Of a DNA stretch of 64,000 nt, positions 1 to 9,645 are shown in pieces. The notes under the pieces were generated by a model. That model was given only the letters and a program-made list of their open reading frames with translations. It did not search any database and was not told the origin of the DNA. The stretch comes from Reinekea marina (lineage in GTDB: Bacteria > Pseudomonadota > Gammaproteobacteria > Pseudomonadales > Natronospirillaceae), in contig NZ_JAUFQI010000001.1 in assembly GCF_030409715.1 (NCBI RefSeq), forward strand, positions 1,797,001 to 1,861,000, given 5' to 3'. Every line of letters begins with the position of its first letter. Positions within the stretch are counted from its first letter, which is position 1. The translations under genes were made by a program, and so were the position numbers.

Positions 1-450
1 GGTGGTTACGGTGGTTCTGGCTCTAGAGGGCAGTTAGGCGGAGACGGTGGCAAAGGCGGTGCCGGTGCAAAAGGTAACTGTACAGGTTGGTGTGCCAAAA
101 ATGGAAAGAATGGCGGTGCTGGTCAAGCAGGCGGTAATGGTGGGCGCGGCGGTGCCGGCGGCGGTGGTCCTTCTTATGGTGTGCTCGTCGGCTCACAAAT
201 GTCGCCATTATTGACAGGGAATGATATCCGTAGTGGCAATGGCGGCAATGGCGGCTTTGGAGGGGTAAACGGCCATGGCGGCGAAGGGGGTTACAGCTAT
301 GCCATTTATGACACTAATCTGAACGATGGTATTGTGCCTGTTCTCTCTGATAATACATTATCGTTCGGGGAGCCTGGGTTAGGTGGCAACAGCACCGGCA
401 CGGTAGGTGAACCAGGCAATAAAGGTAAAGCCGCTGCAACAAATTGGTAA
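1..450 (+). CDS. Glycine-rich protein, 3' end only
   Basis: The frame is open from the first base, so the window starts inside the gene; 149 residues are visible. The visible part is dominated by GG, GGNGG and GGAGG runs with scattered polar residues and a short Cys-x3-Cys stretch (NCTGWC). Towards the C-terminus the glycine density falls and the protein ends in a Lys/Ala-rich tail. Such low-complexity glycine-rich proteins are usually extracellular or structural, but no catalytic domain can be seen and no function is assigned. A perfect 8-bp inverted repeat follows the stop. The N-terminus, and any signal peptide, lies outside the window. Confidence 0.6.
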   Translation, partial: GGYGGSGSRGQLGGDGGKGGAGAKGNCTGWCAKNGKNGGAGQAGGNGGRGGAGGGGPSYGVLVGSQMSPLLTGNDIRSGNGGNGGFGGVNGHGGEGGYSYAIYDTNLNDGIVPVLSDNTLSFGEPGLGGNSTGTVGEPGNKGKAAATNW

Positions 451-460
451 TTTAGTGCAA

Positions 461-490
461 GCCGAGTGCAGCAATTGAGCTTCACTCGGC
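461..490 (+). terminator. Stem-loop after the glycine-rich gene
   Basis: GCCGAGTG at 461-468 pairs perfectly with CACTCGGC at 483-490. An A-run rather than a T-run follows on the + strand, so it is a hairpin of terminator type but not a textbook rho-independent terminator. Confidence 0.4.
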
Positions 491-555
491 GACCACTTGG
501 AAAAAAAAGTTGCTTAAGCCATACTTTAACCGGTATTTAAAGTTGGGAAAGCAGC

Positions 556-1233
556 ATGTCAATTCTTAGACAGCACGATCTATTTAAGCCTCTATCTGAA
601 GAGCTGCATCTGGCAATGGAACAAGCTAGCCAACAACGAAAATACAAAGCCGGGTCGTTGATATTTCAACGCGGCGATCCGGGCGACCGCTTATTGATTA
701 TCGAAGCAGGGATCATCGAAATAAGTTTAATGTCTCAAACCGGCCGAAAATCTATTTTAAATCACCTCACCCAAGGAGACGTGCTTGGTGAAATAGCCGT
801 GTTTGATGGTGAGCCTAGAAGTGCCGATGCTTATGCAAAAACCGATGTGGTGTCTTTAGAAATATCAAGGTCGCGCATACACCAAGTGTTTTCAGATTCT
901 CCTGAAGCACTGTGGCAGCTAGTAAAAGTATTGTGTGGCCGAGTACGCAATGCATCGACCATGTTTGAAACACGGGCTTTAACTAGCGCGGATACCCGTA
1001 TAGCGCGTTGTTTATTAAAAATGGCCGATTTATGGGGTAAAAATGAAGGCGATACCGTCGTTATTCAACAGCACCTTACTCAAGGAGATTTAGGCGATTT
1101 ATCAGGTCTCGCGCGAGAAAATGTGAACCGCCATCTGCGTAAGCTTATTCAAGAAGACTATGTTCATTACAACAAAGGGCAGTTTTCGTTGCTAAACATC
1201 GACAGGCTAACGCGCATAGCGAATCAAGAATAA
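556..1233 (+). CDS. Crp/Fnr-family transcriptional regulator
   Basis: 225 residues, the usual size for the family. Residues about 15-120 form a cyclic-nucleotide-binding beta-roll with the phosphate-cassette-like segment GEIAVFDGEPRSADAYA, which keeps the Arg-Ser pair that contacts cyclic nucleotide in CRP. A long dimer helix follows and then a C-terminal winged helix (DLGDLSGLARENVNRHLRKL). No N-terminal Fe-S cysteines are present, so it is CRP-like rather than FNR-like. It is convergent with a class III cyclase gene at 1248, so a local cyclic-nucleotide circuit is conceivable, but that is inference. The ligand and target genes are unknown. Confidence 0.85.
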   Translation: MSILRQHDLFKPLSEELHLAMEQASQQRKYKAGSLIFQRGDPGDRLLIIEAGIIEISLMSQTGRKSILNHLTQGDVLGEIAVFDGEPRSADAYAKTDVVSLEISRSRIHQVFSDSPEALWQLVKVLCGRVRNASTMFETRALTSADTRIARCLLKMADLWGKNEGDTVVIQQHLTQGDLGDLSGLARENVNRHLRKLIQEDYVHYNKGQFSLLNIDRLTRIANQE

Positions 1234-1247
1234 AAGCAATTCAACGT

Positions 1248-2039
1248 TTAAGTACCTATCCGAAACGTTTGAATCGGTGCATCGAACCCCTTCAAAGTTA
1301 AAGCGCCATTGTTTTCGGCAATATGGTGTTGATTACTTCGTTGTAAACAAGTTTCACTGATGAGAGCTTGATAGGCGTTTGCCTCCGCCGCTAACCTTGC
1401 AGCAAGTATAACTTCAGAACCAAAAATAGAGACATCTCTAAACAAGCCCTTTGCCGCTTGAACTGTTGCCATAAATACGCTTCCGGTATGTACGCCTACA
1501 CCCACGGGAATATCATGGTGCTTTGAAAAGTGTTTAGTAAGTTCGGCCGCGCACTCTACAGCCTTAGCTGCATGATTCTGGCCGCAAAACCCGGGCGGCC
1601 AAACCGCCACAATGCAATCACCATAAAAGGCCATAATGAAACCATCGTGATCGGTTATGGCCTGTGTTGCTTGATCTAAAAATGCGTTGACGCGATTATT
1701 GACTTCAGCGGGACTGGCGTGAGTGGCAAATTCGGTTGAATGACGAATGTCAATAAACAAAAGCGATAAATCAACATCAGCGCCGCCGGGAAACTTATTT
1801 AAAAATTCATCGCAGGCTGCACAATAATTTGGATTACGACTGCTAGGGGCACGGTGCCGAAAGGTTTTTTGCCACCACCCCCCAAAGCCTGCAAATGGGG
1901 AAAAACATAATCGGCATCTGGGTTTAGTGGGCATTAAACGATGGATCCACTGCTGTTTAGTTAAATCTGGGTGACCATCTTGGAATATCGTTCGCCAGAG
2001 TTCTTCGTTGCCGTTGTCTTGCAAAAAGGAATCGCTCAT
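1248..2039 (-). CDS. Class III adenylate/guanylate cyclase with N-terminal Cys pairs
   Basis: 263 residues. The catalytic half starts near residue 90 with LLFIDIRHSTEFA, whose Asp is the first metal ligand, and continues with FYGDCIVAVWPP (second metal Asp) and GVGVHTG, all typical of class III nucleotide cyclases. The N-terminal part carries two Cys-x2-Cys pairs (CRLC and CAAC) about 30 residues apart, likely a structural zinc site. No membrane segment is visible, so it is probably cytosolic. It is the last gene of a minus-strand run, 25 bp after the unknown 357-residue protein. Substrate choice (ATP or GTP) cannot be settled by eye. Confidence 0.8.
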   Translation of the reverse strand: MSDSFLQDNGNEELWRTIFQDGHPDLTKQQWIHRLMPTKPRCRLCFSPFAGFGGWWQKTFRHRAPSSRNPNYCAACDEFLNKFPGGADVDLSLLFIDIRHSTEFATHASPAEVNNRVNAFLDQATQAITDHDGFIMAFYGDCIVAVWPPGFCGQNHAAKAVECAAELTKHFSKHHDIPVGVGVHTGSVFMATVQAAKGLFRDVSIFGSEVILAARLAAEANAYQALISETCLQRSNQHHIAENNGALTLKGFDAPIQTFRIGT

Positions 2040-2064
2040 CTTTAGACTCTTTTTTATAGTTGTT

Positions 2065-3138
2065 TTAGTTTACCCAGTAGCGTTGTGGCATGACTGTCCA
2101 TATATTGCGCTCAAGAGGGTACGGGTTGCAGCCAGGGCTGTTACAAACCACCGATACCGATAAATACAAATGCCTCGGCTGTACTTCGAAGGCCGGACCA
2201 ATACCACGATACATAACCGTAATAGGCTCGGGCTTTTGCCAGCAATCTGGGGCAGGGTAGCAAGGAGATTTGTCGGTTGTTGGCGTATGTTCTAACGGCA
2301 AACAGGGTACCGAAACCACAATGCCGGCTTTCAAAAGCGCAGACCCTATCACAGGGACATAATCTCCTCCTTCTAGTCGTTTTGGGGCTTCTTTAAGTTC
2401 AATGACATCGTCGTAATCTGGGCCATATCGTTTAGGCTCGAATGGGCTAGTGCTCACCTGCGCCGTTTGCAAGTGCGTCATAAACGCTTCATTGCCTTCA
2501 CCAAACAAATAATACAGAGCGTATCGCGGTAAAACGTTGACGTGATCAAAAGGACGGTAGAGAACAACGCGTTCGCAAACAACGCGAATATTTTTTATCA
2601 CCGGTTTACAACGTTGAGCCTCCCATGGAAAAAAGTGTGGCTTTTCTTCCTCTTCTTTCGTGAATGGAACGCGAATACCAAAAAATAAATGGCCATGAAA
2701 TTCTTGAACCGTTTGGCTACCTAACTGAGGTATAGAAAACTCTTTGACAAGTTGACTCAATGCATCTTTATCTTCATGGTCATTAGCATTGCACAAAAAA
2801 AATGTAGCATTTTTATGCTTCTTTCTAAGTTGAGCGTAAGCATCAATGGGTACCTCTTGTGATCTGATGTCTGAAAGGTCTAATTGTTCACCATCGCATG
2901 TGGCTTCGCTAAAATCGAACTGAAATTTCATAATGACTTGATACTTGTGCAGCTCGCAATGATATTGTGTCATGTGGATGCCAAAGGCAAAATCTAGCTT
3001 GGGTTCGTCTTCTTTTGAATAGGCACCCATCATTTTCTGTAGCCCATTGCCTACCAGAGTGAATGCATGTTGGTGAGTTACATTGTCTATTAGTCGATCT
3101 GTTTCTAATTCACTCTCTAATGCATTTAAAGTAACCAT
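2065..3138 (-). CDS. Conserved-looking hypothetical protein, 357 aa
   Basis: A soluble protein with no signal peptide or membrane segment; I do not recognise the family. It has clusters of aromatic residues and several cysteines, including a C-terminal CNSPGCNPYPLERNIWTVMP segment. The start is preceded by a good ribosome-binding site (AGGAGAAA, read on the minus strand). It lies 16 bp after the decarboxylase and 25 bp before the cyclase, so the three are probably one operon. A role linked to the decarboxylase is possible but not supported by any motif. Confidence 0.7.
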   Translation of the reverse strand: MVTLNALESELETDRLIDNVTHQHAFTLVGNGLQKMMGAYSKEDEPKLDFAFGIHMTQYHCELHKYQVIMKFQFDFSEATCDGEQLDLSDIRSQEVPIDAYAQLRKKHKNATFFLCNANDHEDKDALSQLVKEFSIPQLGSQTVQEFHGHLFFGIRVPFTKEEEEKPHFFPWEAQRCKPVIKNIRVVCERVVLYRPFDHVNVLPRYALYYLFGEGNEAFMTHLQTAQVSTSPFEPKRYGPDYDDVIELKEAPKRLEGGDYVPVIGSALLKAGIVVSVPCLPLEHTPTTDKSPCYPAPDCWQKPEPITVMYRGIGPAFEVQPRHLYLSVSVVCNSPGCNPYPLERNIWTVMPQRYWVN

Positions 3139-3154
3139 GTTTTCTCCTTAACGT

Positions 3155-5389
3155 TTATTGATTCGAAAGTGAATGATGATGGATAAGGTTTTCTCGTTCT
3201 TCACAGGCCGTAGTTTTCAATACGTTCATCAGTGTTGGAATAAAATTCCCTTCCGAAGTTTGGCTAAGCCAAGGGTTTTGAGTGGTTGAAATTAAAAACT
3301 TTAGCCGCTGTTCGTGTGTGACTAAAACGCCACAACGCTGAGCGTAATGAGCGATTAGTTCATTCGAATAAGTTTCTGTTGAAAATTCTGATGCCGTAAT
3401 GAACATTGGCGTACTAGGCACCGATTCAGTGTTTATATCAGTTAGACGCAAACTGAGGCGATTAAAGATTCGGTTATTCAATTCATTAAACAATTCAACA
3501 TTGCGATTCACCACCCCATTAATTTTAAAATTGAACGAGTAATTTATAATGCTTAAGTCACCGCCAATTTGAGTGAATAATTCGCATCGCCGTTTCTCTT
3601 CTGAAGTTTTATTGGGTTTAGCTAACAATTGTGCCATTTCGTCGCAATTAATTTCGTTAAAGGTAGTGATGGCATATTGCTTTTCGGCTTCGATATCGGC
3701 TTCAGTCGCCGCAGGGCTCTTTTCGCTTGGTAAGCGTTGGAATGTTGTGAGTGTTAATTCATCTTCGTCGGAAAATAAGGCAATTAAACCTAAGTAAAAC
3801 AGTTTATTGTTGTAGACACATTGGTTTAACAACAGGCCATAACCTTGATTGTGCAAGCCGATAACATCGTGAGCCAAAAAAACACTGCAAGCTGAAGCGC
3901 CTGGTTTAGATCCTTCTATCCCGTACAGGCCAACATTGGCATCTTCGCTGTCGTGAAACACAACCGGTGCCTTTAAAGCGTTTAGCGTTCGCACGCGACC
4001 ATTGCGGTAACATAAGCTACCCGCAGCATATGGAACAAAGCCCGACTTATGAGGGTCTAGCGTTACGCTGTCGCAATGTTGAATCGTGTTTAACTGTCGC
4101 TGGGTGTAGGGCGAGGCAAAGCACACAAAATCTTTGGCATTTTCTTGCCCTGGATCAACGCTAGGGTTGCGAAGCATGGTTGTGAAATACCCACCCCAAG
4201 CGGCATCGGCATGTACGTAAATGCTTAAGCCCAAAGCTTGCATTTCAGTTCGAAGCGCAAAGATTTTGTCTAATGGGTCTACGGCACTTTCTTCGGTAGA
4301 GCCCAGCACAGCTACCACAGCAATAATTGGGTGCTGTTGTTCTCGTGCTTCATTAAGTTTTTGGCGCAAGGCCACCATGCACATGCGGCCATCGGCATCT
4401 ACATTAATTGGTTGTATTGCGTTTAACCCTAAACCCAGCAACGAGGCACCTTTTTGCCATGAGTAGTGGGCGGTTTGGGGTACCAATAACCAAGGTTGGC
4501 GATGGTGGGTATCATTTAACAGTTGTTCGTTAAATTCTAATAGACCCAGCTGCCTTAAACTGCATGCACTTAAGGCCGCATCTATGCATGGCTTGGGTAG
4601 GCCAAATTCATCGGTCATTCGTTGTGGCAAAGCGATGGCGTTGTCTACCGGAATGTTCAGTAATGCCCAATCTGATAAGGTGCATAAAATTTTTAGACAA
4701 CCATCACTGGTTTGTACGGTTAGGTTTTGAGCCGAGGCTAACGATGGGTCATTCAAAAGGGCATGCTTTACCATGAGCGGTAAATAACGCAGTTGCTGCG
4801 CCGCCCACAGGCTTTCCATATTCGCCACACTGCCATCACAGGTTATGTGACCCCAGGGCTCAATACCTTCACTTAATTGCTGCCCAAAACCGAGAACATT
4901 GCAAAGATCTTGCCCGACCAACATCTCAATGGCCGAGGTGACTGGAGAAGCTTCAACTGCAACATTGTTTTGGTTATAGAGCATTCCGGCAAAATAACCC
5001 GCCATGGCCGGCGTACTAATATCCCAGTACATATGCGATTGGTTACGATAACTGGCTAAGGGGATAGAGGCCGTGAGTACCGAACACAAGTGCTTTATTT
5101 TCCCCTGAAGGTGATCGGCTGCGCCATCGTTAAATGCACTGCTATTGCGGGGCAAGGGCGGGTCTTCCGGGAAATAATCGGCACGAGCCTGGCAATGCGA
5201 CTCTAACGCCGTATTAATGGCCAGCTCTAACGGCTTAAAAGCCGAGGCTTTAGGCCCTAAAAACCAATCTTGCGGAGCAAAAGGAAGGTTGGATTGTTTT
5301 AAAACGTTTTTATCTGAAGCAGAAAAACTATCACGTAAGTGCGCTTTTAAGTCAGCAATGGCGCGCAAATCAGCCGCTGTCATGCCCAT
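3155..5389 (-). CDS. PLP-dependent group II decarboxylase
   Basis: About 744 residues from the preferred ATG at 5389; an upstream in-frame TTG at 5425 would add 12 residues but has a poorer ribosome-binding site. The PLP fold is clear: YVHADAAWGGYF supplies the Asp that holds the pyridine nitrogen, and SVTLDPHKSGFVPYAAG supplies the Schiff-base lysine (residue 448 from this start). These are hallmarks of the glutamate/tyrosine/aspartate decarboxylase superfamily. It is longer than the roughly 480-550 residues of most members, with an extended C-terminal domain, as in the large tyrosine-decarboxylase-like proteins of marine bacteria. Substrate unknown. It heads a three-gene minus-strand run and abuts the left edge of the rhs array. 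Confidence 0.85.
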   Translation of the reverse strand: MGMTAADLRAIADLKAHLRDSFSASDKNVLKQSNLPFAPQDWFLGPKASAFKPLELAINTALESHCQARADYFPEDPPLPRNSSAFNDGAADHLQGKIKHLCSVLTASIPLASYRNQSHMYWDISTPAMAGYFAGMLYNQNNVAVEASPVTSAIEMLVGQDLCNVLGFGQQLSEGIEPWGHITCDGSVANMESLWAAQQLRYLPLMVKHALLNDPSLASAQNLTVQTSDGCLKILCTLSDWALLNIPVDNAIALPQRMTDEFGLPKPCIDAALSACSLRQLGLLEFNEQLLNDTHHRQPWLLVPQTAHYSWQKGASLLGLGLNAIQPINVDADGRMCMVALRQKLNEAREQQHPIIAVVAVLGSTEESAVDPLDKIFALRTEMQALGLSIYVHADAAWGGYFTTMLRNPSVDPGQENAKDFVCFASPYTQRQLNTIQHCDSVTLDPHKSGFVPYAAGSLCYRNGRVRTLNALKAPVVFHDSEDANVGLYGIEGSKPGASACSVFLAHDVIGLHNQGYGLLLNQCVYNNKLFYLGLIALFSDEDELTLTTFQRLPSEKSPAATEADIEAEKQYAITTFNEINCDEMAQLLAKPNKTSEEKRRCELFTQIGGDLSIINYSFNFKINGVVNRNVELFNELNNRIFNRLSLRLTDINTESVPSTPMFITASEFSTETYSNELIAHYAQRCGVLVTHEQRLKFLISTTQNPWLSQTSEGNFIPTLMNVLKTTACEERENLIHHHSLSNQ

Positions 5390-5559
5390 AAGATCAGCCT
5401 TAATCGTCAGACCGAGACAGCACAACTTCGGAATAGTTATTGTTATTAGTAAGGCTAATATCGTCTTTTTTTTAAAGGTTGTAAATGGTTTGGTTGGCTA
5501 GGTAGCTATGGGGTGGTTGCTATTTAGTCACCAACTACGAATATAACCACGTAGGATAT

Positions 5560-8500
5560 TTGATCAAATCCATCAATCCAGGCGGGCAAGTCACCCAGTA
5601 CCAAGCGCTAGATGCATTAGGCCGTGCGCAACGTTTAGTGATGCCTGATAACCGAGTGCAAAGCTACGATTACAACTTCCGGGGTCAAACCACCGCCGTC
5701 ACCTTGCCCGATGGCTTTAGCCAAACGCGCATCGGCTACAACAGCCGAGGTGAAAAAGAACACACCGTAGACCCAACCGGGTTGGAACAAGCTTGGAGTT
5801 ATTCTGGTGAAGGGCGGCTGGTACGTACTCAAAACCTAGGCAATCCATTGCAAGGCATTCCGGGCTTAAATGCTACCGAATACCAATATACGCCACTGGG
5901 AGCATTGGCAGCAGTCACCAATGCCGAGTTTGAAACAACGGAATACCTTTTTAATGCCAACGGCACCGCCGATGGCTATTACGATGCGGCCAATACCTTT
6001 TTTGATATCAACACCGACAGTTTAGGCCGTACTACATTGCAGGCCGATGCCTACAACCAAGCCACCACCACAGAATACGAACAAGGTGGGCGCGTGGTTA
6101 AAATGACCGATGCATTAGGCAACGTTACTACAGTGCAATACAACGCCTTTGGTGAACTGATATCGGTCATCGATGCCGAAAACAATGAACGGCATTTTGC
6201 CTACAACGAACGCGGCGAGCAGATTGCCCAGTGGGATGACGTGCATGGATGCACTAATGTCGCAAGTGCAGGATGCACAGGAGCGACCCAACTCAACAAC
6301 CCACAATACTTTGCTTACAACACACGCGGCCAAATAACGACCATTGTTGATGCGCACAACCGTACCACCCGCATGGACTACAGCGCCGCAGGCAACTTAG
6401 CGGAAATTACTCAGCCCAATGCCAGTACCACCTATTACGATTACGATGCCGCAAACCGCTTAACCGGTGTTACCAGTGCAAATGGCTTTGCCGCCAACGA
6501 CCCGCGCTTTACCCAAAACTATACCTTTGATGCCAACGGCTATTTAGATACCGCCACCAATGAGCTTGGGCTAACGACCGATTACGATATCGACCCCGCA
6601 GGGCGATTGAATGCCATCACTCAACCAAGCTACGACCGCATTGATTACCAATACAACGCACTCGGGCAAATGACCCAACGCATAGCCAATGGCGATGCAA
6701 CCACGCAAGAATCCTGGGCGTTTGATCAAGTCGGCCGACTCAGCCAAATAACCAATGCGCATTACAAAGAAAGCTACCAATACACCAAGCGAGGCACACT
6801 GGATAAGGTAACAAACCACACCTTAAACCAAACCATCGATTACACCGATGACCTCAACGGCCGTCGCATAGGGTTAGCCACCGATCTCACCCAAGTGAGT
6901 TACGAACGCGATGCCTCGGGCCGCATACACACCCTAACCACACAAGAAGACCGCTTCGAGTTTGGCTACGACAACCTGAACCGCATGGTGACCAAAACCA
7001 GCACCAACGGCACCCGCGATGTAAAACTGTACAACGAACGCGGTGACATCATTGCCATTGCTTTCCAACGCCCGCAAACCAGCAAAGAGCTGAAAAAGGG
7101 CCAACAATACGGTTTTGATACCCAACTGTTCGATGACTACCAACGCGAACGCAAAGCACCTAACTATGCCGATCTATACAGTTTTGAAAACCACCTATAC
7201 CAAGTAGAACAACAACTAAAAACCGCCTACCCAGAAAACGGCTATGTGTTAACCGACCTCATCGTGTACCAATGGAACGAAGTCGGTAATTTAATGGCCA
7301 AATATGACGCCAGTGAAAAAACACAGAACAGCTACTTCTACGATTACGACGCCGCCGACCGTTTAACGCAGGCGTTTGAAGGTAAATACACCACCGTGTA
7401 TAACTGGGATGCAAATGGCAACTTAGAAAGTAAAACCCAGCAAGGCAAAACGTTCGTCTACACCTACAACGAAGCCAACCAACTGACTCATGCCCGTGAG
7501 TGGGAACGTGATGATGAAGATGACGACGACCATGACGATGACGAAGATGAGTATGAATGGGACGACCGCGTCGACACCCAGTACCAATACAGCCGCAACG
7601 GTGAACTCACACAAACCACTGCAACAGATGACGATAACGACCAGCACACCACGCAATACAACAGCGATGCCTATGGCCGCCTAATTGCCATCATTGGTGA
7701 CAATCAAGACACCTTAACGTTTGCCTACGACAGCCGTGACCGCCGCATCCTCAGCGCCTTCCAAGGTTGGGTAAGAGAAGATGACGACGATGATGACCAC
7801 AATGAAGATTGGGAAGATGACGATCGCGATGATGAAGACAATGACAACAAAAAAGGAAAAAACAACACCAAGCTGCCCACAGGCCACAACGCCAAGAACA
7901 GCAACTATGTGTTAACAAGCCTGTTTGATGGCCGCCAAGAGCTAGCGCAATACGCAACCAGCGCCATCAACCAAGCCGATTACCAAGCGTACCGTCAGCT
8001 CACCTACTTGCCGAACCAAGTAGCCGGTTTATACGGCCAGTTGTTGTCGCAAAACCTATACCAAGCAGGTAATAAAGAAACCAAAGTCAGCGGGCACCTA
8101 AAAGGCTTACAAGCAAAACTGTACTTCCACAGTGATTACCAAAACAGCACACTGCGAGTGAGCGGCATTGATAGCCAAAACAACTACGGGTTCCGTTACA
8201 ACGCCTTTGGCGTAGTAACAAGCCAATACCGGAACGACGACGATAACTGGGATGATGACGACCACAGCGCCAGCAGCATACACACCCGAACCAATAATTT
8301 AATACCGTACCAATACACCGGTAAATACCGTGAAAGCATCAGCGGGCTTAACCAAATGGACGCGCGTTGGTACAACCCTAAAGTAGGGCGGTTCATTCAA
8401 CCCGATCAATACAATCACGTGAATTTAATGCTGCCAAAAGGCGCACAAAGTGAATTGATGCGGTATATTGGGCGCACGCAAAGTGATTTGTTAAAAGACC

Positions 8501-9153
8501 CAGCTCAGCAGATGCGTTATGGGTATGTGAGTGGGAATGCGTTGCGTTGGGTTGATCCGTTGGGGCTGTGTGAACCTGAAGATGCTGGGTATGTAGGAGC
8601 TGCTGATCCAAAAAACCAAGAAGAAAGATATAGAGCACTTTTAAAAGAGAATTATGATATTTACAATCTAGCTAAAGCAGATTGGAAACAAGGAGTTCAA
8701 GACCACCAAGACCCTTATGTGAAAATGATTGATAGTTTTAGCAAAGGCGATGTAGGGCAAGGATTGTGGCAGGCGACAAAGAATATTGCAGTTGAAGGAG
8801 CTAAAGGTGGCGGAGCCTACATTGGTTTACGAGGATCAAATATACAAACTGATTTCGTCGAGGATGTAATTTCAAGTGGTCTAAGACCATCGAGGATTGG
8901 CTCGAAAGACTCACGATCTTTACAGTCACTTAAGAAAAAGATCGATCGGAATAATACAGCATATAGTCAAGTCGATAAGACTCAAGGTAATGCAGATGCC
9001 ATAATTGAAAAAGTATTAAAATCTGAAAATAAAATAGTTAGAACGAAAAAGCAAAATGGAGCAGATATTGTGGATATTTTAGAAGTACATTCTGGACAAG
9101 GTGTACGCCTAAAAGATTTCGAATTTGATACTTTTATTAACTTAAACAACTAA
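5560..9153 (+). CDS. Rhs core with C-terminal toxin, N-terminus missing (unit 1)
   Basis: 1197 residues from a TTG; the frame is open from 5506 and rhs-like residues (YEYNHVGYL) begin near 5536, so the gene is cut in its YD-repeat region rather than starting naturally. Residues 1 to about 1000 are YD repeats of the shell-forming Rhs core, interrupted by Asp-rich tracts (7509-7560, 7777-7860). The core closes with NALRWVDPLGL, ending at residue 1003, the conserved boundary before a variable toxin. The CT (1004-1197) begins CEPEDAGYVGAADP and I cannot assign its activity. The PAAR or other N-terminal delivery part is absent. An AT-rich putative immunity gene follows 15 bp downstream. It is the longest core in the array and the template that the later copies match. 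Confidence 0.8.
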   Translation: MIKSINPGGQVTQYQALDALGRAQRLVMPDNRVQSYDYNFRGQTTAVTLPDGFSQTRIGYNSRGEKEHTVDPTGLEQAWSYSGEGRLVRTQNLGNPLQGIPGLNATEYQYTPLGALAAVTNAEFETTEYLFNANGTADGYYDAANTFFDINTDSLGRTTLQADAYNQATTTEYEQGGRVVKMTDALGNVTTVQYNAFGELISVIDAENNERHFAYNERGEQIAQWDDVHGCTNVASAGCTGATQLNNPQYFAYNTRGQITTIVDAHNRTTRMDYSAAGNLAEITQPNASTTYYDYDAANRLTGVTSANGFAANDPRFTQNYTFDANGYLDTATNELGLTTDYDIDPAGRLNAITQPSYDRIDYQYNALGQMTQRIANGDATTQESWAFDQVGRLSQITNAHYKESYQYTKRGTLDKVTNHTLNQTIDYTDDLNGRRIGLATDLTQVSYERDASGRIHTLTTQEDRFEFGYDNLNRMVTKTSTNGTRDVKLYNERGDIIAIAFQRPQTSKELKKGQQYGFDTQLFDDYQRERKAPNYADLYSFENHLYQVEQQLKTAYPENGYVLTDLIVYQWNEVGNLMAKYDASEKTQNSYFYDYDAADRLTQAFEGKYTTVYNWDANGNLESKTQQGKTFVYTYNEANQLTHAREWERDDEDDDDHDDDEDEYEWDDRVDTQYQYSRNGELTQTTATDDDNDQHTTQYNSDAYGRLIAIIGDNQDTLTFAYDSRDRRILSAFQGWVREDDDDDDHNEDWEDDDRDDEDNDNKKGKNNTKLPTGHNAKNSNYVLTSLFDGRQELAQYATSAINQADYQAYRQLTYLPNQVAGLYGQLLSQNLYQAGNKETKVSGHLKGLQAKLYFHSDYQNSTLRVSGIDSQNNYGFRYNAFGVVTSQYRNDDDNWDDDDHSASSIHTRTNNLIPYQYTGKYRESISGLNQMDARWYNPKVGRFIQPDQYNHVNLMLPKGAQSELMRYIGRTQSDLLKDPAQQMRYGYVSGNALRWVDPLGLCEPEDAGYVGAADPKNQEERYRALLKENYDIYNLAKADWKQGVQDHQDPYVKMIDSFSKGDVGQGLWQATKNIAVEGAKGGGAYIGLRGSNIQTDFVEDVISSGLRPSRIGSKDSRSLQSLKKKIDRNNTAYSQVDKTQGNADAIIEKVLKSENKIVRTKKQNGADIVDILEVHSGQGVRLKDFEFDTFINLNN

Positions 9154-9168
9154 CTATCGAGTCTTAAA

Positions 9169-9645
9169 ATGCTGTCGATTAGTGAATTTTTAATCAAAAA
9201 TAGTCAATTAGAAATATCTCCAATTGAAAAAATTGAGCGTCAGATATTTATTAATGACGGGTCCTATGGAAACCCCGAAATAGAATGTGATGGCCCCATA
9301 AAGATTTTCTTTTACAATGGTGATATTTTAAGTATTGAGGCAGATACAGAGAAATATAGTATTTGTATTTCAATTGGCGAACATGAAGAATATGGTCCGT
9401 CCTATAAAAAAATAGATATATCTAAAAATAAATTTATGAAAGGTGTAGTCGGATCTTCTATAGCAAGTTGGAACGGCTATAGGTTGCTAGGGTCCACCTG
9501 TGAGTATCCTTCTGAATTTGCATTGAAGATAACGATGTCTTCAGGTAAAGAGTTTTATATATTATACGATGATTCAGATAACTACCCTGATTCTATTAGA
9601 ATTAGTTCTGAATTAGGTTTGAACAACTTTGAAGAGATTTACTGA
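9169..9645 (+). CDS. Putative immunity protein of unit 1
   Basis: 158 residues, acidic, AT-rich, with no signal peptide or membrane segment, so likely cytosolic. It follows the unit 1 toxin by 15 bp, the usual place of a cognate immunity gene. Its pattern of short beta-strand-like segments around DG/NG turns (KIFFYNGDILSI, SSGKEFYILYDD) vaguely resembles the 101-residue immunity candidate of unit 6. Family not recognised; the immunity role is inferred from position. Confidence 0.6.
   Translation: MLSISEFLIKNSQLEISPIEKIERQIFINDGSYGNPEIECDGPIKIFFYNGDILSIEADTEKYSICISIGEHEEYGPSYKKIDISKNKFMKGVVGSSIASWNGYRLLGSTCEYPSEFALKITMSSGKEFYILYDDSDNYPDSIRISSELGLNNFEEIY

Noticed and set aside
3573..5501. Several plus-strand frames opposite the decarboxylase
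   Set aside because: They lie antisense to a clear PLP enzyme and have no recognisable domains or ribosome-binding sites.
7423..7957. Long minus-strand and alternate-frame frames across the Asp-rich rhs tracts
   Set aside because: GAY repeats give open frames in several phases (Val/Ile- or Ser-rich on the other strand); they shadow the rhs core.
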